A stretch of DNA of 64,000 nucleotides from CAIWHR01 sp963726775 (GTDB taxonomy: Bacteria > Pseudomonadota > Gammaproteobacteria > Burkholderiales > Casimicrobiaceae). The notes beneath the pieces were generated by a model. That model was not told the DNA's origin. It made no database searches and worked only from the letters and a program-made list of their open reading frames with translations. Positions within the stretch are counted from its first letter, which is position 1. Each line of letters opens with the position of its first letter. A program made the position numbers and the translations under genes. The stretch lies in contig CAVSDL010000015.1 in NCBI GenBank assembly GCA_963726775.1, forward strand, positions 186,001 through 250,000, in the 5' to 3' direction. This document shows positions 24,329 to 32,128 of this stretch, piece by piece.

Positions 24329-24696
24329 GCTACACGGCCTTGGCCTTGCTGATGACCGGCGTGCTTCTGAACGCCGGCGCGCAGCTTCTGCTCAAGGCCG
24401 GCACCAACGCGACCGGCGTCATCACGCTTACGCGCGACAACTGGCTCGAGACGATCGTGAAAATGGCGACGCAGGTCCCGTTCGCGCTGGGGGCCCTTTG
24501 CTATGTGCTGAGCCTGTTCGTGTGGATCCTGGGCTTGTCACGGGTGCCGGTCTCGGTCGCCTACCCGCTGCTCTCGGTGGGCTACGTCGTCAACGCGATC
24601 GCCGCGCACTATCTGTTCGGCGAAGCGGTCACCCTGACGCGATGGCTCGGCATCGGGTTCATCGTCATCGGCGTGTGGCTGGTCGCCAGGAGCTGA
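24325..24696 (+). CDS. SMR-family Ara4N-phosphoundecaprenol flippase subunit (ArnE/ArnF-like)
   Basis: A 123-residue protein with four membrane helices of the small multidrug resistance/EamA fold (LLMTGVLLNAGAQLLLKAG, then VPFALGALCYVLSLFVWILG, SRVPVSVAYPLLSVGYVVNA and WLGIGFIVIGVWLVA). The SRVPVSVAYPL stretch is typical of ArnE/ArnF. Enterobacteria use an ArnE-ArnF pair; only one such gene is present here, so it may act as a homodimer. The start overlaps the arnT stop. Its expected role is flipping undecaprenyl-phosphate-aminoarabinose to the periplasm. Confidence 0.85.
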   Translation: MSYTALALLMTGVLLNAGAQLLLKAGTNATGVITLTRDNWLETIVKMATQVPFALGALCYVLSLFVWILGLSRVPVSVAYPLLSVGYVVNAIAAHYLFGEAVTLTRWLGIGFIVIGVWLVARS

Positions 24697-24712
24697 CGCG
24701 GCCGGATTCCCG

Positions 24713-25852
24713 ATGGACACGCCTCGCTACCTCAAGTTCGCCGGCCCGCTGCTGGACGAGGCGACGATCGCCGGCGTCGGCGACGTGCTGCGGTCCGGCC
24801 AGATCACCAGCGGCCCCTGGGTTCACAAATTCGAAGGTGCCTTGTCCGAATTCTGCGGCGGGCGCCCGGTCCGCGTGCTGACGTCGGCCACGGCGGCCAT
24901 CGAGGTCGCGCTGCAGCTCGCCGGGATCGGCCCCGGCGATGAGGTCATCACCTGCGCGCAGAGCTTTTTCACCGTGCTCAACATGATCGTCAAGATTGGC
25001 GCGGCCCCCGTGTTCGTCGACTGCGACCTCGTCAGCAGGAACATCGATCTCGCTGCCGTCGAGGCGGCGATCACGCCGCGGACGAGAGCGATCATGCCGA
25101 CGCACTGGCCCGGCTCGCTCGTCGACCTCGACGCGCTGTACGCGCTCGCACGTCGGCATCGCCTGCGCGTGATCGAGGACGCTGCGCTGGTCATCGGTTC
25201 GCAATGGCAAGAGCGGAATGTCGGCGCGATCGGCGACCTCGTCACGTTCAGCTTCCATCCGAACAAGAACATCACGTCGATCGAGGGCGGCGGCCTCGTG
25301 TTCGGCGATGCCGCCGACGCGAAGCGGATCGAGGCGCTGCGCTTCCACGGGATCACCTACCTCGCCGACCGCACCCGCGACGTCGCATTGCCCGGCGGCA
25401 AGTTCAATCTGCCCGACGTCAACGCGCGGATCGGGCATGCGCAGCTTGCGCGCCTGCCCGAATTCCTGGCGACGCGTCGCCTGCTGGCCGACCGTTACTT
25501 CGAGCGATTCGCAGCCGATCCCCCCTGCCTTCTGCCGCCGCGGCCAGTCGCCGGCGACCGTCAGTCGTGGAACATGTTCGCAATGCTGCTCCCCCTCGAC
25601 CGGCTCCGCATCACGCGACGCGAGTTCCGCGACGCGCTGGACGCACGGGGTATCGGTACCGGAGTATCGTACGAGGCGCTGCATCTGACCACACTGGGTC
25701 GGCGCCACGGGGGAAAGGCCGGCGCCTTTCCCAACGCCGAGCGCATTGCCCGCGAGACCGTGACGCTCCCGCTGCACGCGGCGATGACGCTCGCCGACGT
25801 CGACCGCGTATGCGCCGCGGTGGCTGATGTATTTGCCATGGCGCGCGCCTGA
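24713..25852 (+). CDS. arnB: DegT/DnrJ/EryC1/StrS aminotransferase, ArnB
   Basis: PLP-dependent sugar aminotransferase of 379 residues that converts UDP-4-keto-pentose to UDP-4-amino-4-deoxy-L-arabinose. The PLP Lys lies in FSFHPNKNITSIEGGGLV, and the cofactor-contacting VIEDAALVIGSQW and cofactor-phosphate SATAAIEVALQ regions are present. Its identity as ArnB rather than another DegT family member rests on its place between the flippase gene and arnC. It begins 16 bp after the flippase stop. Confidence 0.9.
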   Translation: MDTPRYLKFAGPLLDEATIAGVGDVLRSGQITSGPWVHKFEGALSEFCGGRPVRVLTSATAAIEVALQLAGIGPGDEVITCAQSFFTVLNMIVKIGAAPVFVDCDLVSRNIDLAAVEAAITPRTRAIMPTHWPGSLVDLDALYALARRHRLRVIEDAALVIGSQWQERNVGAIGDLVTFSFHPNKNITSIEGGGLVFGDAADAKRIEALRFHGITYLADRTRDVALPGGKFNLPDVNARIGHAQLARLPEFLATRRLLADRYFERFAADPPCLLPPRPVAGDRQSWNMFAMLLPLDRLRITRREFRDALDARGIGTGVSYEALHLTTLGRRHGGKAGAFPNAERIARETVTLPLHAAMTLADVDRVCAAVADVFAMARA

Positions 25853-25877
25853 GCCGCGCCCCCGGGGAACGACGACG

Positions 25878-26876
25878 ATGACGATGCCAACTCCGCAACT
25901 CTCGGTCGTGATCCCCGTTTACAACGAGGAGGAAAGCCTCGAGGCCCTCTTCGCGCGACTTTATCCGGCGCTCGACGCGCTGCAGGTTCGGTACGAGGTC
26001 ATCTTCGTCGACGACGGCAGCCGCGACCGCTCGGCAGCGCTTCTGCGCGAGCAGCAACAACTCCGGCCGGACGTCACGCGCGTCGTGCTGTTCAACGCGA
26101 ACTACGGCCAGCACCCGGCGATCGTCGCCGGATTCGAGCGCTGCCGCGGCGCGCGCGTGGTCACGCTGGATGCCGACCTGCAGAATCCGCCCGAGGAGAT
26201 CGGCAAGCTGCTGGCGGCGATGGACGCGGGCCACGACTACGTCGGCGGCGTCCGCCGCACGCGCGAGGATTCGTGGTGGCGCGGCGCAGCGTCGGTGGCG
26301 ATGAACAGGGTGCGCGAGCGGATCACGCGGATCAGGATGACCGACCAGGGCTGCATGCTCCGCGCCTACAGCCGTGAGATCGTCGCCGCGGTCGCCGCGA
26401 GTCGCGAAGTCAGCACCTACATCCCGGCGCTGGCGTACACCTACGCCCACCGCCCGACGGAAGTCGAGGTCGCGCACGCGGAGCGCACTGCCGGGGACTC
26501 GAAATACTCGCTGTACAAGCTGATCCGGCTCAACTTCGATCTCGTCACCGGTTTTTCGCTTGTTCCGCTGCAGATGTTCTCGATGTTCGGGATGTTCGTG
26601 TCGGCGATCGCGCTCGTCACCTACCTGATCGTCATCGCCTACCGGCTGACCTTCGTCGAATGGCGGGGCGGCCTGGGCGGATTGGGCTTGCTGTGGGACC
26701 GCGACATTCTCGCCTTCTTCCTCATTGGCATGCTCCTGTTCGGACTCGGCCTCATCGGCGAGTATGTGGGACGGATTTATCAGCAGGTCCGCGAGCGGCC
26801 CCGGTACACGATTCACGCGGTACTGGAGTCCGATCAAGTGCCGGTGCGCAGCGACACAGCGCAGAGAACGCCTTGA
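25878..26876 (+). CDS. arnC: Undecaprenyl-phosphate 4-deoxy-4-formamido-L-arabinose transferase ArnC
   Basis: A GT2-family glycosyltransferase of 332 residues that links formylated aminoarabinose to undecaprenyl phosphate at the cytoplasmic membrane face. The catalytic domain starts LSVVIPVYNEEESLEALF, with VIFVDDGSRD and the metal-binding TLDADLQNPPEEI. Two C-terminal membrane helices (about 240-310) precede a soluble tail with EYVGRIYQQVRERPRY, as in ArnC/DPM1 proteins. I use the ATG at 25878, just after arnB; the longer frame overlapping arnB has no family similarity. Confidence 0.92.
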   Translation: MTMPTPQLSVVIPVYNEEESLEALFARLYPALDALQVRYEVIFVDDGSRDRSAALLREQQQLRPDVTRVVLFNANYGQHPAIVAGFERCRGARVVTLDADLQNPPEEIGKLLAAMDAGHDYVGGVRRTREDSWWRGAASVAMNRVRERITRIRMTDQGCMLRAYSREIVAAVAASREVSTYIPALAYTYAHRPTEVEVAHAERTAGDSKYSLYKLIRLNFDLVTGFSLVPLQMFSMFGMFVSAIALVTYLIVIAYRLTFVEWRGGLGGLGLLWDRDILAFFLIGMLLFGLGLIGEYVGRIYQQVRERPRYTIHAVLESDQVPVRSDTAQRTP

Positions 26877-26926
26877 CGGGCAATGCTGCCCCGAATCTTT
26901 CGTCACGTCGCGAATCCAGCGCATCC

Positions 26927-27865
26927 ATGACCCGCGCCGTCGTGTTCGCCTATCACAATGTCGGCGTCCGGTGCCTCGCGGTCCTGCGCGCGCACGGCTT
27001 CGACGTTCCGCTCGTCGTCACGCACGCGGACAGCCCCGGCGAGACCCTCTGGTTCGGCTCCGTGGCAGCGGTATCCGCCGAAAGCGGCATCGCGACAGTC
27101 ACCCCGACAGACACCAACGCGCCGGACCTCGTGGCCCGGATCGCGGCGCTCAAGCCGGATTTTCTGTTCTCATTCTATTATCGCAAGATGCTGGGCGCGC
27201 CGCTGCTCGCGCTGCCCGCGCGCGGGGCGCTCAACATGCATGGGTCGCTGCTGCCGAAATACCGCGGCCGCGCGCCGGTGAACTGGGCCGTGCTGCACGG
27301 CGAGCGCGAGACCGGCGCAACGCTGCACTACATGACGGACAAGCCCGACCAAGGCGATATCGTCGCGCAGATGGCCGTTCCGATCCTGTCCGACGACACC
27401 GCGCGGGAGGTCTTCGACAAGGTGACCGTCGCCGCCGAGATCACCCTCGACAAGGCGTTGCCCGCGTTGGTCTCCGGCACGGCGCCGCGCCGGACGCAGG
27501 ACCGGTCGCAGGGCAGCTATTTCGGACGCCGCACGCCGGCCGATGGCATCATCGACTGGGCCCGCGATGCGGGCGCCATCCACAATCTGGTCCGCGCCGT
27601 GGCGCCGCCGTTTCCCGGCGCGTTCACCGCGGTCGGCGGCGTCCGCGCGCGCGTGCTGCGGACGCGAATGCTGGATGCCGGCGCGGCGCCGGCGCTCGCG
27701 CCAACGCTTGCGGTGTGTGACGGGCGTCTCCATGCGCATTGCGGTGGCGGCGGCACGCTGCACGTTCTGGCGCTCGAGCTCGACGGCACGCAGATCTCAC
27801 CGCCCGAATTCGCGGCACGGTTCGGGTCCGCGCCTGTCCCGCTCGGGAGCCTGGTCCCGGCATGA
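26927..27865 (+). CDS. Formyltransferase, ArnA N-terminal half as a separate protein
   Basis: A 312-residue 10-formyltetrahydrofolate-dependent formyltransferase (Fmt fold) that would formylate UDP-4-amino-4-deoxy-L-arabinose. It has the catalytic Asn-His pair in ALNMHGSLLPKYRGRAPVNW and the later MTDKPDQGDIVAQ, with a C-terminal OB-like domain. In E. coli this is fused to the decarboxylase as ArnA; here the two halves are separate genes with a third gene between them. The ATG at 26927 was chosen because the fold begins at MTRAVVFAYHNVG. It is 50 bp after arnC and overlaps the next gene by 4 bp. Confidence 0.9.
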   Translation: MTRAVVFAYHNVGVRCLAVLRAHGFDVPLVVTHADSPGETLWFGSVAAVSAESGIATVTPTDTNAPDLVARIAALKPDFLFSFYYRKMLGAPLLALPARGALNMHGSLLPKYRGRAPVNWAVLHGERETGATLHYMTDKPDQGDIVAQMAVPILSDDTAREVFDKVTVAAEITLDKALPALVSGTAPRRTQDRSQGSYFGRRTPADGIIDWARDAGAIHNLVRAVAPPFPGAFTAVGGVRARVLRTRMLDAGAAPALAPTLAVCDGRLHAHCGGGGTLHVLALELDGTQISPPEFAARFGSAPVPLGSLVPA

Positions 27866-28545
27866 AACACCAACCCGAATACATGGATACCGAAACCCGC
27901 GGCCTCGGCAAGACCCGGATCGAGACCCTCGCGGACGGCATCTTCGCCGTGGCGATGACGCTGCTCGTCCTCGACATCAAGGCGCCGGATGCACCGTTGC
28001 TCGATACGAACCGGGCGCTTTTCGACCACCTGGCCACGCTCGAGCACAGCTTTGCCATGTATGTGATCAGCTTCTTCGTGCTCGCGATCTTCTGGATCGC
28101 GCATCACACGCTCTTTCATTTCGTCAGGCACATGGACCGTCGCCTGTTGTGGATCAATCTGGGCTTCCTGCTGCTGGTCACCTGCATTCCGTTCTCGACC
28201 GATCTCCTCGGCGACCACGGGCATCTCCGACTGCCCGTGCTGGTCTACGGGGTCAACCTGCTGGCGCTGGGCGCCCTGCTGCTCATCCACGTGCGCTATC
28301 TGGTCGCGCACCCGCATCTGGCCGCACCCGATCTCACCGCGGAGACCGTTGCCCACATGCGCCGCGAGACCCATCTGTACGCGCTGGTACCATTGGCCTC
28401 GATCGCCGTCTCGTTTTACAGCCCGCGGCTCGGCATGTACCTCTATCTGCTGCTCGCCGTCCCCACGTTCAGCCCAAGCCGGCTCGACCGGCTGACCCGA
28501 CCGGCGACGGCCGACCGGCCCGACCCTACTACGGACGAGTCATGA
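27862..28545 (+). CDS. TMEM175/DUF1211 family membrane protein inside the arn operon
   Basis: A 227-residue protein with six predicted membrane helices. Helix 1 has RIETLADGIFAVAMTLLVLD, matching the TMEM175 potassium-channel filter helix pattern R-x3-FSD-G-x-FA-I-A-x-TLLVL, although the FSD triad is LAD here. ATGA overlaps couple it to the formyltransferase upstream and the decarboxylase downstream, so it is a genuine member of the transcript. Bacterial TMEM175 proteins are potassium-selective channels; whether this divergent one conducts is unknown, and it is not a known arn gene. Confidence 0.85.
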   Translation: MKHQPEYMDTETRGLGKTRIETLADGIFAVAMTLLVLDIKAPDAPLLDTNRALFDHLATLEHSFAMYVISFFVLAIFWIAHHTLFHFVRHMDRRLLWINLGFLLLVTCIPFSTDLLGDHGHLRLPVLVYGVNLLALGALLLIHVRYLVAHPHLAAPDLTAETVAHMRRETHLYALVPLASIAVSFYSPRLGMYLYLLLAVPTFSPSRLDRLTRPATADRPDPTTDES

Positions 28546-29585
28546 GAAAAATCCTGATCCTCGGCGTGAACGGCTTCATCGGGCATCATCTCTCCCGGCG
28601 CATCCTCGACGCCACGGACTGGGAAATCTACGGGATGGACATGCAGACGGATCGCCTCGCCGACCTGCAGGACGACACGCGTTTCCACTTCTTCGAAGGC
28701 GACATCACGATCAACAAGGAGTGGATCGAGTACCACATCAAGAAGTGCGACACGGCGCTCCCGCTGGTGGCGATCGCCACGCCCGCCACCTACGTGCGCG
28801 AGCCGCTGCGCGTGTTCGAGCTCGACTTCGAGGCAAACCTGCCGATCGTGCGGCACTGCGTGCGGCATCGCAAGCGGATCATCTTTCCGTCGACCTCCGA
28901 GGTCTACGGAATGTGCGGCGACGCGCAGTTCGATCCGGAAGAATCGCACCTGGTGCTTGGACCGATCAACAAGCCGCGCTGGATCTACGCGTGCGCGAAG
29001 CAGCTGATGGACCGCGTGATCCACGCCTACGGCATGCAGGAAGGGCTCGACTACACGCTGTTCCGGCCGTTCAACTGGATCGGCGCGGGGCTCGATTCGA
29101 TCAATACGGCGAAGGAGGGCAGCTCGCGCGTCATCACGCAGTTCCTCGGCCACATCGTCCGCGGCGAGCCGATCAAGCTGGTCGACGGCGGCACGCAAAA
29201 GCGCGCCTTTACCTACATCGACGACGGCATCGACGCGCTGCTGAAGATCATCGCCAACGACGGCGGCATCGCGTCGGGCAAGATCTACAACATCGGCAAC
29301 CCGGACAACAATTTCTCGGTGCGCGAATTGGCGTCGATGATGGTCGACCTGGCGCTCACCTATCCCGAGTACCGCGAGAGCGCCGCGCGCGTAAGCATCG
29401 TCGAGACCACCTCGGCCGATTACTACGGCACGGGCTATCAGGATGTGCAGAATCGCGTGCCGATGATCGCCGGCACCTGCGCAGACCTCGGCTGGATGCC
29501 GACGGTGCCGATGGACGTGGCGCTGAAGCGCATCTTCGACGCCTACCGCGGGCAGGTAGCGGAAGCGCGGAGGCTGGTGGAGTGA
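28542..29585 (+). CDS. UDP-glucuronate decarboxylase, ArnA C-terminal half as a separate protein
   Basis: A 347-residue NAD-dependent extended SDR enzyme that oxidatively decarboxylates UDP-glucuronate to UDP-4-keto-pentose. It has the Rossmann motif ILGVNGFIGHHL, the catalytic PSTSEVYGMC and Tyr-Lys pair in WIYACAKQLMD, and FRPFNWIGAGLDSINTAKEG, which is typical of ArnA C-terminal domains. The ATG overlaps the TMEM175-like stop by 4 bp. UDP-glucose dehydrogenase (ugd) needed for the substrate is not in the window. A REP-like palindrome begins at the stop codon. Confidence 0.93.
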   Translation: MRKILILGVNGFIGHHLSRRILDATDWEIYGMDMQTDRLADLQDDTRFHFFEGDITINKEWIEYHIKKCDTALPLVAIATPATYVREPLRVFELDFEANLPIVRHCVRHRKRIIFPSTSEVYGMCGDAQFDPEESHLVLGPINKPRWIYACAKQLMDRVIHAYGMQEGLDYTLFRPFNWIGAGLDSINTAKEGSSRVITQFLGHIVRGEPIKLVDGGTQKRAFTYIDDGIDALLKIIANDGGIASGKIYNIGNPDNNFSVRELASMMVDLALTYPEYRESAARVSIVETTSADYYGTGYQDVQNRVPMIAGTCADLGWMPTVPMDVALKRIFDAYRGQVAEARRLVE

Positions 29586-29699
29586 AATTGGTGAAATTGG
29601 GGTCAGACTCGACTTTTCTGCATTTGCTTGCCGATAGCGATCCGATCTCAAGAAGTCGAGTCTGACCAAAGTCTGACCCTAATTTCCTCTAATTTCCTT
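29582..29699. repeat. REP-like palindromic element (RAYT/BIME type) before arnD
   Basis: Inserted between the decarboxylase stop and arnD. A perfect 15-bp inverted repeat, GGTCAGACTCGACTT at 29601-29615 and AAGTCGAGTCTGACC at 29653-29667, flanks a 37-nt loop. A second right-hand copy, GTCTGACCCTAATTTC at 29671-29686, pairs with GAAATTGGGGTCAGAC at 29593-29608 with one mismatch. The left edge has a tandem GTGAAATTG and the right edge a tandem TAATTTCCT. The block is clearly less GC-rich than its surroundings. Such GGTCAGACTCGACTT palindromes look like substrates of REP-associated tyrosine transposases; none is encoded here. Confidence 0.75.
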
Positions 29700-29708
29700 C
29701 CTTTTCCC

Positions 29709-30641
29709 ATGCTCCTCGCCCTGAAGATCGACGTCGACACGCTGCGCGGCATGCGCGAGGGCGTTCCCAACCTCGTTGCGCAGCTGAAAAAGCATGGAGC
29801 CGGCGCGACATTTCTCTTTTCGCTGGGACCGGACCATACCGGCCGCGCGCTCAGACGCGCGTTCAGGCCGGGATTCTACGGCAAGGTCAGACGGACATCG
29901 GTGGTCAAACACTACGGCCTGAGGACGCTGCTTTACGGAACGCTGCTGCCGGGACCGGACATCGGACGCCGCGCCGCGGGCATCATGCGCGACGTCCGCG
30001 ACGCCGGATTCGAGACCGGCGTCCATGCCTGGGACCATGTCCGCTGGCAGGACGGTGTGGCAACCGCCGACGCAGCCTGGACACGCGTCGAAATGCACCG
30101 CGCCTGCGAGCGCTACACCGACATCTTCGGGGCCGCCCCGTTGACGCACGGCGCCGCCGGATGGCAGATGAACATCCACGCGTTGCGGCTCACGCAACGC
30201 CTCGGCTTCGAGTATTGCTCGGATGGCCGCGGCACGCACCCGCACCTGCCGGTGTGGAACGCCGAGCTCGTCCGCTGTCCGCAGTTGCCGACGACGTTGC
30301 CGACGCTGGACGAGCTGATCGGGCGCGACGGCATCACCGAGGACAACGTCGCGGCGCACCTGCTCGAGATGACGAAGGGAAGCGCGGCCACCCATCATGT
30401 CTACACCCTGCATGCCGAACTGGAAGGCATGCGCCTCGCACCGGCCTTCGAGAAACTGCTGGTCGGCTGGAAGGCGCAGGGCTGGAAGCTCGGCGCGACG
30501 CGCGCGCTATTCGATACGCTGCAGCCGCTCGAGCTGCCCCGCTGTGAAGTCCATCCGGGCGAGGTCGCCGGTCGCAGCGGCACGTTGCTGGTGCAGGGCC
30601 GCGAGTTCCTCTGCGGCGCCGGCCTTGCGCATTCCGCCTGA
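29709..30641 (+). CDS. arnD: 4-deoxy-4-formamido-L-arabinose-phosphoundecaprenol deformylase ArnD
   Basis: A 310-residue polysaccharide-deacetylase (NodB) fold enzyme that removes the formyl group from undecaprenyl-linked formamido-arabinose. The metal-binding Asp lies in ALKIDVDTLRGM, with the His pair in ETGVHAWDHVRW. HGAAGWQMNIHALRLTQ and the C-terminal THHVYTLHAELEGM are typical of ArnD. I start at the ATG at 29709, where the fold begins, directly after the REP-like element; an in-frame start inside that element would add a non-family extension. Last arn gene of the set. Confidence 0.92.
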   Translation: MLLALKIDVDTLRGMREGVPNLVAQLKKHGAGATFLFSLGPDHTGRALRRAFRPGFYGKVRRTSVVKHYGLRTLLYGTLLPGPDIGRRAAGIMRDVRDAGFETGVHAWDHVRWQDGVATADAAWTRVEMHRACERYTDIFGAAPLTHGAAGWQMNIHALRLTQRLGFEYCSDGRGTHPHLPVWNAELVRCPQLPTTLPTLDELIGRDGITEDNVAAHLLEMTKGSAATHHVYTLHAELEGMRLAPAFEKLLVGWKAQGWKLGATRALFDTLQPLELPRCEVHPGEVAGRSGTLLVQGREFLCGAGLAHSA

Positions 30642-30681
30642 GATCGAACATCCGCACTCATCCACTGCCGGAGATATCCTC

Positions 30682-31137
30682 ATGCTTGGCAAGAAGATCG
30701 CCGATTTCTCGGCCCTCGCGACCGGCGGCAGCACGTTCGAACTGTCCACGCTCAAAGGCCGGCCCGTCGTGCTGTACTTCTATCCGAAGGACAACACGCC
30801 CGGCTGCACCACGGAAGGCGCCGACTTCCGCGATCGCCACCCGCAGTTCGCGAAGCTTGGCGCCGTCATTGCCGGAATCTCGCGCGACAGCCTGAAAGCG
30901 CATGAGAGCTTCAAGGCAAAGATGGGGTTCCCGTTCGAGCTGATTTCCGATGCCGACGAGAAGCTCTGCACGCAATTCGGCGTGATCAAGATGAAGAACA
31001 TGTACGGGAAGAAGGTGCGCGGCATCGAGCGGAGCACGTTCTTGATCGACGGCAAGGGTGTTCTGGTCCGCGAATGGCGCGGCGTGAAGGTTGCCGGCCA
31101 CGCAGCGGAGGTACTGGAAGCCGTCAAGGGACTCTGA
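30682..31137 (+). CDS. bcp: Thioredoxin-dependent peroxiredoxin, BCP/PrxQ family
   Basis: A 151-residue cytoplasmic peroxidase. The peroxidatic Cys42 lies in YPKDNTPGCTTEG. The usual resolving Cys five residues later is absent (the site reads GADFRD); a second Cys near residue 97 in DEKLCTQFGV could serve as the resolving residue, as in the other PrxQ subgroup. GGAG lies 8 bp before the ATG. The gene is 40 bp after arnD and may be on the same transcript. The longer upstream frame overlapping arnD is rejected as non-homologous. Confidence 0.93.
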   Translation: MLGKKIADFSALATGGSTFELSTLKGRPVVLYFYPKDNTPGCTTEGADFRDRHPQFAKLGAVIAGISRDSLKAHESFKAKMGFPFELISDADEKLCTQFGVIKMKNMYGKKVRGIERSTFLIDGKGVLVREWRGVKVAGHAAEVLEAVKGL

Positions 31138-31212
31138 CCATCCCGCCGGGCGGACCGGATAGGGTGGCGGCGACGCCTCCGCCCGGCATTGCCAACGCGA
31201 ACAGGCGCTACG

Positions 31213-31659
31213 TCATTCGTCCGCGTCGGTGAACGCCGTGAACCCGGCGCGCATGAGCCACCACTTCCATTTGGGCACGGCATGAAACGGAAGAATGGCC
31301 TCCACGCCGGTCCGCGTCGGCCGGCCCTTTATCATCTCGTAGGCGATCGACGGCTGCTGGTTGGCCTGGACATTGCACGACCAGTTGTCGCGATCGGCAA
31401 CCGTGCAATCGGTGTACTTGCCTGACGGCGCGTCCGAGTTCCGGATCCAGTAGATGACCTCGTGCCGGCGCGCGCTGGCCCGAAACGCATACCTTTCGCC
31501 CGGTACGAGCCGTCCCGTGCACCTCGCGCCCTGCCAGGCCCCCTGCTCGCAGCGTGCCGTGAAGATCGTGCGCTCGCCCTGAAGCGTGATGCGATCGCTA
31601 ACCCAGAGCGGGACCGCAACGAGGGTCACGATGAACAATCCGATGAGAAGCTTTCGCAT
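31213..31659 (-). CDS. Small secreted or membrane-anchored protein (hypothetical)
   Basis: A 148-residue protein that I do not recognise. It begins with a signal or anchor helix (MRKLLIGLFIVTLVAVPLWV) and continues as a soluble domain containing four Cys residues in spaced pairs (TARCEQGAWQGARC and YTDCTVADRDNWSC), likely two disulfides in the periplasm, and aromatic patches such as VPKWKWWLM. The ribosome-binding site is weak; an ATG nine codons upstream is an alternative start. It is convergent with bcp. Confidence 0.65.
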   Translation of the reverse strand: MRKLLIGLFIVTLVAVPLWVSDRITLQGERTIFTARCEQGAWQGARCTGRLVPGERYAFRASARRHEVIYWIRNSDAPSGKYTDCTVADRDNWSCNVQANQQPSIAYEMIKGRPTRTGVEAILPFHAVPKWKWWLMRAGFTAFTDADE

Positions 31660-32128
31660 CAAGAAGGTCAACCGGAAATGCCACATCGCAGTCTGCGTCG
31701 GCAGTCCGCAGTTGAACGGCCGGAACCGCCACTCCAGCGACTTCTGGCGACGAAGCGCATGACCGGAATGCCCGAAGAAGGCGCGGTTTGCATTTGCGTG
31801 ATGATCGTACGTTCGCATTGCTGCTTTCTGGAGTTTACGCCGTCCCCGCGTCCGTACCGATTGGCCCGGCATTTGCCCTTGCGCGAGTTGCGATGATCTT
31901 CGCGCCCGTCGCGCAATTTCCGCGACAACGGGGCTTCGACAGCGGCGGCGCACCGCAGCCGTCGACGTCCGGTGGGCCGACGTCCTCGTGCAAAAAACAC
32001 CACAACCTGTGGCGGCCATCGGCCAATTGGACCACCACCCCTTGTGCCGAACAGCACAGCGGCGCTAGCATGAGCGCGCATTCTCCGTCTTCCGTCCACC
32101 GCCGCACCCCTAAGAGCCAAGGAGGCCC
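31660..32128. other. 469-bp divergent intergenic region upstream of phoH
   Basis: This stretch separates the small secreted protein (minus) from phoH (plus). It should hold both promoters, but I see no convincing -35/-10 pair. A strong Shine-Dalgarno, AAGGAGG, sits at its right end just before the phoH ATG. Frames that run through it in both directions show no family similarity. Confidence 0.5.

Noticed and set aside
31660..32019. N-terminal extension of the small secreted protein upstream of 31659
   Set aside because: The added residues are Arg-rich without family features and would place the signal helix internally; the shorter start gives a normal signal or anchor sequence.
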